Shown here piece by piece: positions 1 to 9,468 of a stretch of 64,000 nt of DNA; the first letter of the stretch is position 1, and each line of letters starts with the position of its first letter. A program made the translations under genes and the position numbers. The stretch covers positions 1,922,001-1,986,000 of the forward strand of contig NZ_JADPZX010000001.1 in assembly GCF_015712165.1 (NCBI RefSeq), in the 5' to 3' direction. The notes under the pieces were generated by a model. The model was given only the letters and a program-made list of their open reading frames with translations, ran no database searches and had not been told where the DNA came from. Origin of the DNA: Streptomyces spinoverrucosus. Lineage in GTDB: Bacteria; Actinomycetota; Actinomycetes; Streptomycetales; Streptomycetaceae.

Positions 1-3000
1 GCAGGTCGTGGCTGCGCGCTAAGCGGCCCACCCGGTCGGCCAGGCCGTCCGGCAGCTCCACCTGGTGCACGATGAGACCCGTGTCGCCCGCGGGCTCGTA
101 GGGCCGCAGGCCGTCGAGCTGGGCCAGTTCGGCGCCGTCGAGCAGCCGCTGCCAGTACTGCTTGCTCTCCTCCGAGGCGAGGGCCCGGCGCTCCTCGCGT
201 ACGTACAGGGCCGGCGAGGGCAGTTCCTGCGACGGGACGGCGGCGACGGGCTGTCCGGCGTGGTGGAGGAAGTCCTGGAGCAGTTCGCGCACCAGCGTGG
301 CCACGCTCCAGCCGTCGAGGATCGCGTGGTGGAAGCTGAACACCAGCTCCAGGCGGTCGCGCAGGACGTGCATGCGGAACAGGTACAGCGGCGGCCGGTC
401 CAGACGGTACTCGTGGTAGCGCCGTTCCTGGACGTGCCGGTCCACCTCGTCCTGCGCCTCCTGCTCGCCGAGGCTGCGCAGGTCCACGATCTGCAGTCCG
501 CCGTCGGCCTGCCGGTGCACCAGCTGGAGCGGCTCGGAGTAGCCGCCGAGGTCGAAGGCGGAGCGCAGCACCGGATGGCGCCGTACCAGGCCGTCGAAGG
601 CGCGGCGCAGCGCCTGCTCGTCCCACGGCGACTTCAGCGAGTAGCGGAAGACGTCGTGGTAGACGGACGACCTCTCGTGCTCCCGGCTGTGGTAGAGCAG
701 GCCCAGGTGCAGCCGGGTGGCCGGGTAGGCGTCCGCCAGGCCGGTCAGCCGCGCCCGGTCGACGCTCGGGACCAGGGCGAACGGTGCGAGCAGTGCGTCC
801 TCTTCCTCCCGCGGTGCGGTCGTCGCGGACGCCGCGAGCGCGGCGACGGTGGGGTTGCGGACCATGTCGGCCAGGGTGAAGTGGACTCCTGCACGCCGTG
901 CCTCCGCCTGGATGCGGAGCATCTGGATCGAGTCCCCGCCCAGGGAGTAGTAGTCCTGGTCGACACCGACCGCGTCGGTTCCCAGTACGGCCGCCCAGGC
1001 CGCCGCGAGCTTCGCCTCGGTCTCGTTGGACGGCGTCTGCGCGCCGGTGTCCGTCTCCACCCTGGGAGCGGGCAGCTGCCGCCGGTCGGCCTTGCCGTTC
1101 GGGGTCAGCGGTATCCGGTCGATCCGCACGAAGTACGCGGGGATCATGAACTCCGGTAGAGATTCCAGGAGTTGGGACCGGAGGCGGGCAGCCCCCACCT
1201 CCTCGTCCGCCACGTAGTAGCCCACCAGGTGCACGCCACGGCCCGGCGCGGTCCGGTCCACCACGAGGGCGTCCCGCACTCCCGGGCAGGCCGCCAGGCG
1301 GTTGCCCACCTCGCCCAGCTCCACGCGGTTGCCGCGGATCTTGACCTGATCGTCCAGTCGCCCGAGGTACTCCAGGGTGCCGTCCGCCAGCCATCGCGCC
1401 CTGTCGCCGGTCCGGTACATGCGCCCGCCAGGTGTGAACGGGTCTGCCACGAACGCCGCGGCGTCCAGCTCGGGTCGGTCCAGATAACCGCGCGCCACGC
1501 CCGCGCCCGCGATGCACAGCTCACCGGCGACGCCGGCGGGCTGGAGGTGCCCGTGCGCGCCGACCACGTACAACCGGATGTTGTCGATCGGCCGCCCGAT
1601 CGGCACCCGGCGCACCTCCCCGTCCGTTCCGCCGGGGCAGTCGTAGTACGTGACGTCGACCGTGGCCTCGGTGGGGCCATAGAGGTTGACCAGCCGGGGA
1701 GCCGTGGCACCGGCAGCCGCGAACGCCCGGTTGAAACGGTGCACATGAGCGGGTGTCAGCGCCTCACCGCTGCAGAACACCTGGCGCAGGGATGCCGCGT
1801 CCGCCGCTCGGGCCGGGTCCTCCTCGACCAGGTCGAGGAAGGGACCGAGCATCGACGGCACGAAGTGGACCACGCTCACCCGGTGTGCTCGTACGGTGCG
1901 GAGGATGGCTTCGGGGTCGCGCTCCGCGCGGGGCGGCAACAGCGCCAGGCCGGCCCCGGTGAGCGCCCACCAGAACAGCTCCCACACCGACACGTCGAAG
2001 GTCGCCGGCGTTTTCTGCAGCAGGACGTCCCCCTCGCCGACCGGGTAGCGGCGCTGCATCCACTCCAGCCGGTTCACCACGGAGCGGTGTTCGATCTGCA
2101 CGCCCTTGGGCCGCCCGGTGGATCCGGAGGTGTAGATGACGTACGCGAGGTCCTGCGGTCCGCCCAGCGGGACGGGTGCGGCGGGCACGGTGGACGCCGC
2201 GGCCTCCAGGCGCCGTACGGGCACGGCGTCGCCCACCAGGGCGGTGGGCACGGTGCTGCCCAGCAGCACCGCTGCCACCTTGCTGTCCGCCAGGACGAAC
2301 CGGACCCGCTCCTCGGGGTGGCCCGGGTCTACGGGGACGTAGGCGGCACCTGCCTTGAGGACGCCCAGGACCGCTGCGACGAGGTGCGGGCCGCGCTCGG
2401 CCACCACGGCGACCCGGTCGCCCGTCTGCACGCCGTCCTCACGCAGCTGGTGCGCGATGTGGTTGGCCCAGCCGTCGAGGCGGGCGAAGGTCAGCGACTG
2501 TGCGGGGTCGTCGGTGACGACGGCCACCCGGTCGGGCGTCCGTGCCGCCTGCCGCTCGAAGAGCGCGTGGACAGTGGCGTCTTCGGTGAACGCGTGCACC
2601 GGGCCGGTGCCCGTCGCGATCAGGGCGGCCCGCTCCTCCTCGCCGATCATGGGGATCTGCGACAGCGGCAGGTCCGCCCCCGCGAGCGCACCCTTGAGGA
2701 TCGCCTCGATGTGGGTGGCCACCGACTCCACGGGGAAGTCCGCGTCGAACACGTCCAGGGCGTAGTCCATGTCGACCAGGACGTCACCGATGTCGTCCAG
2801 TTCGTTGACGACCACGGCCAGCACGTCGTCGTCGTGGGCACGCGCCTGCACGACGGTCTCGTACTCCACGCCCTGGACGGCTGGCGGACTGGGCCAGCGC
2901 AGATAGGCGATGGTGGTGTCGAACAGCCGCTTGGGGCCGCTCTCCTGGAGCGGTACGCAGCGCAGCAGGTCGCCCAGGGAGAAGCGCTCGTGGGGCTTGA

Positions 3001-3970
3001 GTTCCCGGGTCGATGCCTGCACCTCGGCGACGAGCTCGCTCATCGTACGGTCCTCGCCGACCGTCACCCGCAGCGGCAGGGTGTTCGCGAAGTGGCCTAC
3101 GGTCTGCTTCTGCGCAGTGGTGGGCCGGTTCAGCAGCGGTACGCCCAGGACGACTTCGTCGCTGCCGTGCACCCGCGACAGGTAGACGGCGAAGGCGCCC
3201 GCGACGAACGCGAAGACCGAATGGCCGCGTTCACGGATGCTCTCGACGACACCGCGTTCGATCACGAAGCTGTGGCGGGCACTGCTGCGGGAGCCGGCCG
3301 GGGCCGAGCGGCGGAAGAGGGCCGGGGAGACACCCCGCAACTGCTTCTGGAAATAGGCCCGGTCATCCGCGTAGTCGTCCGAGGCACGGTAGCGGCGCTC
3401 GTCCTCTGTGAATTCCAGGTACGACGGCACGGACGGCTCTTCGAACCGCCCGGTCCTTCGTATCCGGTCATATTCGGCGCGGACTTGGGACATGAAGAGG
3501 TTCAGACCCCAGGCGTCCGCGACGATGTGGTGCACCTTGACGTAGGAATGAAAGACTCCCTCGCCCTCCTTGAGGACCGCGAGCGTAAACAGCCGGCTGC
3601 GTTCCACCTCGAAAGGCACGTCGAACGCGTCCTTGATCCACGACTCGCAGGAATCCCGCGGCGATGGGGCGTCGGAAAGGTCGATCGTCGGGATGTCGTA
3701 AGCCTCATCCTCGGCCCACTGGCGCGGAGTTCCCTCCTCTGGGTCGATCCGGATCCGGAATGCATCGTTGCGGTCGACCGCACGGCGCAGGCACGCCTTG
3801 AGGAGGTCGACGTCCACGTCACCGGTGAACCGGTCGGTGATGAAGCAGTTGAACTGCGGAAGATCTGGAAAGAGAGAGTTCGCAGCCCAAATATCCTGCT
3901 GATAGGCCGTGAGGGAGTAACGCCCCCGTCGATTCACGATCGCTCCATTTTCCTCGGCTCTTGCCTTCAT
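1..3970 (-). CDS. Non-ribosomal peptide synthetase, C-A(Ser)-T-C, 3' end outside window
   Basis: The frame is open from the ATG at 3970 past the left edge, so about 1,323 N-terminal residues are visible and the C-terminus is missing. A condensation domain comes first (HHIVADAW near residue 147). An adenylation domain follows: YTSGSTGRPKG near 613, FDVSVWELF, NLYGPTEAT, and the LTPNGK lysine. Then comes a carrier domain (LGGDSIQ, pantetheine Ser near 1014) and a second condensation domain (HHAILDG near 1214). The pocket residues, aligned by eye to GrsA-Phe positions 235-331 plus the Lys, read D-V-W-H-F-S-L-V-D-K, the known serine code. Because the chain begins with a C domain, it probably acylates serine with a fatty or aryl acyl group, or extends an upstream chain, then condenses with a second unit. 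A GTG at 3937, preceded by GGAG, is an alternative start. Confidence 0.93.
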   Translation of the reverse strand, partial: MKARAEENGAIVNRRGRYSLTAYQQDIWAANSLFPDLPQFNCFITDRFTGDVDVDLLKACLRRAVDRNDAFRIRIDPEEGTPRQWAEDEAYDIPTIDLSDAPSPRDSCESWIKDAFDVPFEVERSRLFTLAVLKEGEGVFHSYVKVHHIVADAWGLNLFMSQVRAEYDRIRRTGRFEEPSVPSYLEFTEDERRYRASDDYADDRAYFQKQLRGVSPALFRRSAPAGSRSSARHSFVIERGVVESIRERGHSVFAFVAGAFAVYLSRVHGSDEVVLGVPLLNRPTTAQKQTVGHFANTLPLRVTVGEDRTMSELVAEVQASTRELKPHERFSLGDLLRCVPLQESGPKRLFDTTIAYLRWPSPPAVQGVEYETVVQARAHDDDVLAVVVNELDDIGDVLVDMDYALDVFDADFPVESVATHIEAILKGALAGADLPLSQIPMIGEEERAALIATGTGPVHAFTEDATVHALFERQAARTPDRVAVVTDDPAQSLTFARLDGWANHIAHQLREDGVQTGDRVAVVAERGPHLVAAVLGVLKAGAAYVPVDPGHPEERVRFVLADSKVAAVLLGSTVPTALVGDAVPVRRLEAAASTVPAAPVPLGGPQDLAYVIYTSGSTGRPKGVQIEHRSVVNRLEWMQRRYPVGEGDVLLQKTPATFDVSVWELFWWALTGAGLALLPPRAERDPEAILRTVRAHRVSVVHFVPSMLGPFLDLVEEDPARAADAASLRQVFCSGEALTPAHVHRFNRAFAAAGATAPRLVNLYGPTEATVDVTYYDCPGGTDGEVRRVPIGRPIDNIRLYVVGAHGHLQPAGVAGELCIAGAGVARGYLDRPELDAAAFVADPFTPGGRMYRTGDRARWLADGTLEYLGRLDDQVKIRGNRVELGEVGNRLAACPGVRDALVVDRTAPGRGVHLVGYYVADEEVGAARLRSQLLESLPEFMIPAYFVRIDRIPLTPNGKADRRQLPAPRVETDTGAQTPSNETEAKLAAAWAAVLGTDAVGVDQDYYSLGGDSIQMLRIQAEARRAGVHFTLADMVRNPTVAALAASATTAPREEEDALLAPFALVPSVDRARLTGLADAYPATRLHLGLLYHSREHERSSVYHDVFRYSLKSPWDEQALRRAFDGLVRRHPVLRSAFDLGGYSEPLQLVHRQADGGLQIVDLRSLGEQEAQDEVDRHVQERRYHEYRLDRPPLYLFRMHVLRDRLELVFSFHHAILDGWSVATLVRELLQDFLHHAGQPVAAVPSQELPSPALYVREERRALASEESKQYWQRLLDGAELAQLDGLRPYEPAGDTGLIVHQVELPDGLADRVGRLARSHDL

Positions 3971-4037
3971 TTCCTGAGCTGTTCGACTGTCTTCTCCGAT
4001 GCCCTACGCTCGCCGTGGCCGACGCCGTACACCCGTA

Positions 4038-5138
4038 TCAGCCACCGTTCTCCGCGGCGATGGTGCTGCCGTGATACCAGGGGTTTCCTGCAGCCTCGGA
4101 TATGAGGTTGCGCGACTTCGTCTCCCGCGCCTTGCCCAGATCGAGAGTGAGATACTGGACGAACTCCAGAGCGGTGAAGTACTGCCGGATGAAAGTCGAC
4201 TGGTCGAGTTCGATCTCGGTGACGGTGACCTTTGCGTTCTGCGGGATCGGTGCAGTCAGCAACGACACCAGATTCTTCCGCTTGGCCCGGGTGTATTCGT
4301 CCTCTTCCGGGTCAGAGAAGACGAGGATGCTGTGCCTGCGCTCAGGGTCGGTGAGCGTGGCCACCTCGCTGTGGCAGAACTCGTGGAAATAGTTGCGCGT
4401 CGCCGGCACCATAGCGATTTCGTTGAAGTGCATCTTGGCCAACTTCAGCAGGCTCTCGTGCCACTTGGGTGAACCGAGCATGATGACGTTGGCGTTCTCG
4501 CTGCGCGCGGCGGCGTCCGCGGCCAGGGCACGCAACTCGGGGGTGAAGTCGGTCCGCAGGTCCTCGGCCAGGGAACGGACCTCGGGCCCGTAGTCCTGGT
4601 CCAGCAGACCGAGCTGCAGGAACATGTCGACCAGGATCGAGAAGTACTGGCCCACGTGGAACAGCGGGTACTCGCGGTCCGGCTTGCTCAGCGTCCAGCG
4701 CGCGATGGACACGCCGTGCTCCTCGCCCAGCTCGCCGAGCCGGCCGCCCGAGGTGAGCAGCAGCACCCGGTCATGCATGGGGCGCAGCGCGTGGAAGGCA
4801 CGGACCGGCTCGTTGGAGTGGCCGCTGTACGAACTCAGGATGATGAGCGTGCGCTCGTCCTCGATCACCGCGCGCGGAACGAGGTACTCGAAGTCGTAGT
4901 CGTTGAAGACATACACTTCGAGGTCGCTGCGGATCGAGTTGAAGAACACTTTTATTACGTCCGACACGATGGCCGAGCAGCCCATTCCGCTGAAGACGAT
5001 GCGCGTGAAATGACCATCCTTCAGCCTCTTCAGGAGGTCGGAAGAGATGCCGGATACGTCATACTCGTCGAACTTGGTGAACCCTGCGTGGTACTCCTGC
5101 TCCAGGAACTCCTGGTAGCGCTCAAGGCGTGATCGCAT
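4038..5138 (-). CDS. SIS-domain sugar-phosphate-isomerase-like protein
   Basis: The protein has 366 residues. The start at 5138 is preceded by a GGAAGAGGAA ribosome site; a longer in-frame ATG at 5195 lacks one. Features of a sugar isomerase (SIS) fold are visible: FSGMGCSAIVSDV near the N-terminus, ILSSYSGHSNEP as the phosphosugar-binding Ser-rich loop, and a C-terminal half with HEFCHSE, as in bifunctional phosphoglucose/phosphomannose isomerases. It is co-directional with, and 67 bp from, the NRPS start, and 28 bp from the SDR, so it is probably in one operon with them. No NRPS pathway role for such a protein is known to me. It may supply or remodel a sugar-phosphate-derived building block, or bind a phosphosugar ligand. 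The fold call is sound; the substrate is unknown. Confidence 0.8.
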   Translation of the reverse strand: MRSRLERYQEFLEQEYHAGFTKFDEYDVSGISSDLLKRLKDGHFTRIVFSGMGCSAIVSDVIKVFFNSIRSDLEVYVFNDYDFEYLVPRAVIEDERTLIILSSYSGHSNEPVRAFHALRPMHDRVLLLTSGGRLGELGEEHGVSIARWTLSKPDREYPLFHVGQYFSILVDMFLQLGLLDQDYGPEVRSLAEDLRTDFTPELRALAADAAARSENANVIMLGSPKWHESLLKLAKMHFNEIAMVPATRNYFHEFCHSEVATLTDPERRHSILVFSDPEEDEYTRAKRKNLVSLLTAPIPQNAKVTVTEIELDQSTFIRQYFTALEFVQYLTLDLGKARETKSRNLISEAAGNPWYHGSTIAAENGG

Positions 5139-5166
5139 GAGTATTCCTCTTCCTGGGAAATGTGCT

Positions 5167-5913
5167 TCACCACATGAACTGGCCGCCGTCCACAATCAGT
5201 TTCTGCCCCGTGATGTACGCGGCCCCCTCTCCCACCAGGAATTCCAGCGCGTCCGCCATCTCCTCGGTGGCACCTATACGGCGCTGCGGTATCTCACTCA
5301 GCAACGCATCCATGTACTCCGGCTCGGCCAAGCGGTAGCGCGTACGCATTTCTTCCGTGTCGATCATTCCCGGAATGAGGCAGTTCACGCGGATACTCGG
5401 AGCGAGTTCCATGGCCAGGCACTTGGTGAGATGAAGCATCCCGGCTTTGCTCGAACAGTAGTTGGCGCCGTTCATCCGGGGCCGAATAGCTGTGGTCGCA
5501 CCGATGTTGACGATGGAACCGCCGCCGGCCTCCAGCATGACCGGGGCGAAGGCCCGCGTCATATAGAACGGGCCGGACAGATTGGTGTCCAGTACCCGGC
5601 GCCAGTCGGAGTCGGAAATCTCAAGCACCGGACGGTCGATATTGAGACCGGCATTGTTCACCAGCACCTGCGGGACTCCGTGCTCGGTCCGTACGAGTTC
5701 CGCGAGTTCGGCGACTTCGTCCGGGTCGGACACATTCGACCGTACGACGGACAGCCCCTTCTCCACCTCTTGCAGAGCAAGATTCGCCGACTCTTCGTCA
5801 CTGCGATACGTGGCGACCACCCGGAATCCCATCCGGGTCAGACGGTGACTGAAAGCGAGACCAATTCCCTTGGTTCCGCCGGTAACGATGGCAAGCCTGT
5901 CAGGCGAATTCAT
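5167..5913 (-). CDS. SDR-family oxidoreductase (FabG-like)
   Basis: This is a 248-residue classical short-chain dehydrogenase. It has the cofactor motif TGGTKGIG at residues 11-18, NNAG, an active-site Ser region (IGATTAI), YCSSKAG with the catalytic Tyr and Lys, and a C-terminal VDGGQFMW. The arginine and serine after beta-2 (TYRSDEES) suggest NADPH preference. It is probably co-transcribed with the SIS gene 28 bp downstream and the NRPS beyond. The start follows a GGGGAG site. In this setting it likely reduces a carbonyl on a peptide- or acyl-derived intermediate. The SIS-NRPS neighbourhood argues for a tailoring or precursor role rather than fatty-acid synthesis; the substrate cannot be read from sequence. 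Confidence 0.9.
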   Translation of the reverse strand: MNSPDRLAIVTGGTKGIGLAFSHRLTRMGFRVVATYRSDEESANLALQEVEKGLSVVRSNVSDPDEVAELAELVRTEHGVPQVLVNNAGLNIDRPVLEISDSDWRRVLDTNLSGPFYMTRAFAPVMLEAGGGSIVNIGATTAIRPRMNGANYCSSKAGMLHLTKCLAMELAPSIRVNCLIPGMIDTEEMRTRYRLAEPEYMDALLSEIPQRRIGATEEMADALEFLVGEGAAYITGQKLIVDGGQFMW

Positions 5914-6346
5914 TCAAGCTCCCCTTCTTGGATGCGGCGCCGAGGACACGGACAGGGCGCGCCGCCCCGCCCCGACACCGAGGAGACGGGAAGGCGGGTG
6001 GGGCGACGACGGGGGTGACGGTGATGCGGTCCGGATCAGGTGTCGGCAGCGCGGGCCGGCGCTCAGCGCCGTTGCGCGGCCGCGTACGGAGCCGCACGGA
6101 TGCGTGCCCTCACACATACGCGTGCTGTGTGGAGGGATGGGACGGGCCTGTACGTTGGGCACGGCGCCCGGGTGGGAGATGCGGGAACGCATGGGTGCAC
6201 GGACATGAGGACCCGAAGGGTGCGTCACCCGGGCGCAGGCCCCGTCGAAGTGATCCGGCCGCGCCCTGACGGGCGGGCCGCCCCGTGTCAGACGGTCGGA
6301 GTTGCCCGCCTGACGGATCGGCAGGGCGGCATGGAACGGACCGGAC
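5914..6346. other. Intergenic, 433 bp, no gene seen
   Basis: This lies between the methyltransferase stop and the SDR start. All open frames are short and lack recognisable protein motifs. It should contain the promoter for the SDR-SIS-NRPS unit and the end of the methyltransferase transcript. I see no clear terminator hairpin or operator. Confidence 0.6.
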
Positions 6347-7399
6347 TCACCGGGCGATGGGCTTGCGGGCACGCAGGATGACGTCGAAGCGGCCCGGGTA
6401 CTGGCGGTCAATCGGCTCGAAGCCCGCTTCGGTGTACCACTGCTCGAATTCCTGCGCCGTGTAGATACGGCCCTCGGGTGACGCGATCGTCTGGACGTAC
6501 CCCGCCATGAACGCGGCGTGGGCGGGCCCGGTCTCGTCGTCGTCCTGGGCACACGCGACGATCACCATGTGACCGCCCGGCTCCAGCGCACGGTACGTCT
6601 TCGCGAAGAGGTCGCGGACCTGATCGGGCGACCAGATTTCAAGGAAACGGGAGTAGACGACGCAGTCGTGGGACGAGGGGAACTCGTCCTTCCAGATGTC
6701 GGTCCCGACCGCGTTGATGCGCTCGGAGAGGCCCGCCTCGGCGATGCGGGCGGCGGCCATCTCCGCCACGTTGGGAAGTTCGAGGATGGTTGCCTGAAGA
6801 TGCGGCCAGCGCTGCGCGAAACCGATGGAGTTGGTCCCGGTGCCTCCGCCGACGTCCAGCACCTTCTTGTACGACGAGAAGTCCACGGCGTTGACGAGGT
6901 CCTCGACCACCGAGCGACTCTGGTGCTCCATCATGGCCGTGAAGACCTGCTCCAGGTTCTTGTCCTCTGCGAGGAGCTCGTAGAGCGTGGTCGCCGGGGA
7001 ATCGGCGAGCAGTTCGCGATGCAGCCCCTCGTTCTCGTTGTTCACCAGCGACTCGTGGAGCCAGCCCATCGGCTGGTACAGCATCTCGTGGGTGTAGCGG
7101 ACGATCACCGGCATGAACGCGTCCTGATCGCCGGCCAGCAGGTCGGTGGCCGCGGTGTTGTGGTAGCCGTCGCCCTCCTTGCGTACCAGACCGAACGCAC
7201 AGCACCCGAGGAGCAGCACGTGTCCGGCACGTTCCTGCAGCCCGAGCTCGGCGGTGATCTCGTCAAGACTGCGGCCCGGCCGGTTCTTGAGCAGGGTGAA
7301 GAGTTCAAGACGCAGAGCGGCGTGCATGAACGGGAACCTGAAGCTGGTGTACACCAGCTTCCACAGCTCGTCCAAGGCCGTCTCGGAAGATTCCTTCAC
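6347..7399 (-). CDS. SAM-dependent methyltransferase of the acetylserotonin O-methyltransferase-like type
   Basis: The 350-residue protein starts at a GTG (7399) with GGAGGA six bases upstream. The N-terminal ~110 residues form a winged-helix dimerisation region (RPGRSLDEITAELGL, then a GLV-(R/K)-G-Y-x-N-T pattern). The C-terminal Rossmann domain carries the SAM loop VLDVGGGTGTNS near residue 190, and the acidic strand end ILELPNV. Family members methylate hydroxyl, sometimes carbon or nitrogen, positions in secondary metabolites. The region usually carrying a catalytic His has YSRFLEIWSPDQV instead of the typical L-x-x-V-L-H-D-W, so a classical His-dependent O-methylation mechanism is doubtful. 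It is placed between the P450 and the SDR and is probably a tailoring enzyme of the NRPS pathway. Confidence 0.88.
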   Translation of the reverse strand: MKESSETALDELWKLVYTSFRFPFMHAALRLELFTLLKNRPGRSLDEITAELGLQERAGHVLLLGCCAFGLVRKEGDGYHNTAATDLLAGDQDAFMPVIVRYTHEMLYQPMGWLHESLVNNENEGLHRELLADSPATTLYELLAEDKNLEQVFTAMMEHQSRSVVEDLVNAVDFSSYKKVLDVGGGTGTNSIGFAQRWPHLQATILELPNVAEMAAARIAEAGLSERINAVGTDIWKDEFPSSHDCVVYSRFLEIWSPDQVRDLFAKTYRALEPGGHMVIVACAQDDDETGPAHAAFMAGYVQTIASPEGRIYTAQEFEQWYTEAGFEPIDRQYPGRFDVILRARKPIAR

Positions 7400-7563
7400 A
7401 GTTTGTCCTCCACGTTTCTTGCAGGTCGCGAGCGAGCGCTTTCGGCCATGGAGTAGTCAAGTTCCGCAACGTCCAGTTCTCTCCGGTTGGTGCTCGATGC
7501 GGAATGGACATACGGCGTGCCGCAACCGCTCACCCGCCCGTCAGCGCGCCCGCGGCGGGCGTA

Positions 7564-8832
7564 TCACCACCGCACCGGCAGCTCCCGCACCCCCCGGATC
7601 AGCATCCCCGGGAGCCACTCCCCCGGCTCCCCGTCCGCCGCCAGGTCCGGGCAGCGCTCCAGGAGCGTGCTCAGCGCCACCTCCCCCTCGAGGCGGGCGA
7701 GCGGGGCGCCCAGGCAGAAGTGGATCCCGTGTCCGAAGGAGAGATGGCCCCGGGCATCCTCGCGCCGTACGTCGAAGCGATCCGGATCGGGGAAGCGCGC
7801 CGGGTCGCGGTCCGCGCCGGCCATGGTGATCAGCACGATGGCACCGCGCGGCACCCGTACGCCGCCGATCTCGGTCTCCTCCAGGGCGATGCGCGGCGTG
7901 GTGGTCTCCACCGGCCCGTCGTAGCGCAGCGTCTCCTCCACCACCCCAGCCGCCAGCCCCGCCGGATCGGCTCGTACGGCCGCCAGCTGCTCGGGGTGCG
8001 CGAAGAGCGCGCGCACCGCGTTGCCGATCGTGTTGACCGTCGTCTCGTGCCCGGCGACGAGCAGCAGGAAGGCCAACGAGATCAGCTCGTCCTCGGTGAG
8101 CCGGTCGCCGCCCTCGTCGACCGTGTGGACGAGGGCGCTGAGCAGGTCCTCCCCGGGGCTCTCGCGCTTGGCGGCGATGAGCCCCGTGAGATACGGCATG
8201 ACCTGCTCGTACGCCTCCTTCTCCGCCTCGGGGCTGGTGGGCGCGAGGGTCTCGTTGGACCAGGCGTGGAAGGCGGCGCGGTCCAGGCCGGGGACGCCGA
8301 GCAGTTCGGAGATGACGATCATGGGGAGCGGGGAGGCGAGCGCTTCGATGAGGTCGGCGCGGCGCGCTCCGTCCGCCGTCATCCGGTCCAGCAGCTCGTC
8401 GGTGATCTCCTGGATGCGGCCCCGCATCCCCTCGACCCGCCGGGCCGTGAACTCACGCGCCACCAGCTTCCGCAGCCGGGTGTGGTGGGGCGGGTCGCTC
8501 ATCAGCATGTTGGCGTTGCCGAGCATGTTCAGGGCGTACGGCGGGCTCCAGCCATTCTGCCGCCACTCGCGATGCCAGTCCCGGCTGAGTTGTGGGGAGG
8601 TGAAGGCCTCGCGCGCGGCCTCGTACCCGACCACGAGCCACACCAGGCCCCTGTCGGGCGTCACTACCTGGTGCACCGGACCGCGCTCGCGCAGCCGCGC
8701 GTAGGCGACGTAAGGGTCGGCGGTGAAGTCGGGGCTGAGCGAGGCGAGCACCTCGATCCCGCCGGGGCTGTCGGGCCGGTCGGTTAAGTCGGATATCGCG
8801 GGATCGTCGGCGGCTTTCTCCGTCTCGGTCAC
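7564..8832 (-). CDS. Cytochrome P450, with a TTA codon
   Basis: This is a soluble actinobacterial P450 of 422 residues from the GTG at 8832, which has GGGAAGGG nine bases upstream. A longer ATG start at 8889 is possible but less likely. I see the I-helix oxygen-binding AGHETT, the K-helix ETLRY (Glu-x-x-Arg), and the haem loop FGHGIHFCLGAPLAR with the thiolate Cys near residue 373. The type is CYP105/107-like and needs separate ferredoxin and reductase. Leu16 is encoded by TTA (8785-8787), which in Streptomyces needs the bldA tRNA and ties expression to development. It lies downstream of the ClpP genes on the same strand and upstream of the methyltransferase, so it is probably a hydroxylase of the NRPS product. 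Confidence 0.95.
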   Translation of the reverse strand: MTETEKAADDPAISDLTDRPDSPGGIEVLASLSPDFTADPYVAYARLRERGPVHQVVTPDRGLVWLVVGYEAAREAFTSPQLSRDWHREWRQNGWSPPYALNMLGNANMLMSDPPHHTRLRKLVAREFTARRVEGMRGRIQEITDELLDRMTADGARRADLIEALASPLPMIVISELLGVPGLDRAAFHAWSNETLAPTSPEAEKEAYEQVMPYLTGLIAAKRESPGEDLLSALVHTVDEGGDRLTEDELISLAFLLLVAGHETTVNTIGNAVRALFAHPEQLAAVRADPAGLAAGVVEETLRYDGPVETTTPRIALEETEIGGVRVPRGAIVLITMAGADRDPARFPDPDRFDVRREDARGHLSFGHGIHFCLGAPLARLEGEVALSTLLERCPDLAADGEPGEWLPGMLIRGVRELPVRW

Positions 8833-9468
8833 GACGGAATTCCCTTCCCTCAGGCCCGGGTTACCGGCCCCGCCGGCCACTCCGAGCACGGCCGCTCACT
8901 TAACAACGCCGAAGCGGGCGTGATGCTTCTCCTCGCCACGGCCGTTCACATAGATGGTTTCTCTGGCCACAGATACAACACCAAACCCGGTGGTCGCACA
9001 AGGTGTTCAAGGTTCTCGCATCCGCACCAGTGGCGTGAATCATGCGCTGCGCAACCACTAAATCCCTGGCCAACGCGGCCTAATGGTCAGGACTCGGCCG
9101 AACACAGGTCCGCCCAGCGGCTCAAAGTCGACTGATGGAAACTCTGACATCTGGCACCCCTACTCAACCCGAACATCACGACGGGATGGCCGGCGGTCGT
9201 AAAGACTTCAAAATCGCGTCGCCGGCCCACGGGAAAGCTGCCGCCAAGGTTTCCGGAACACTCACGAATTTTGGGCATGCCAATGAGCCCGGCGAGATAC
9301 TTCTTCGCTTGCGCCGGGCTCACGGTGTTCGGAATGGTGCGCAGCGCTCAAGCGCCCGGCCCCGTTCCATGGGGCCGGGGCCGGGCCGCGGCTGCGCCGC
9401 TACCCCTCAGGACGCCTGCGCGGCCGCACACCGAGACGGCGGCGGCAGCGCAGAAGGAACGGCAGGAG
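8833..9468. other. Intergenic, 636 bp, with a terminator-like hairpin
   Basis: No convincing gene is visible. A GC hairpin lies at 9355-9379 (CCCGGCCCC, 7-nt loop, GGGGCCGGG). It is about 90 bp beyond the stop of the minus-strand clpP pair and is a plausible terminator for it. The rest presumably holds the P450 promoter. Confidence 0.55.

Noticed and set aside
1172..4105. A very long plus-strand open frame opposite the NRPS
   Set aside because: It lies fully antisense to a frame with complete C, A and T motifs. Its protein is Arg/Val/His-rich with no motif, which is typical of GC-rich shadow frames.
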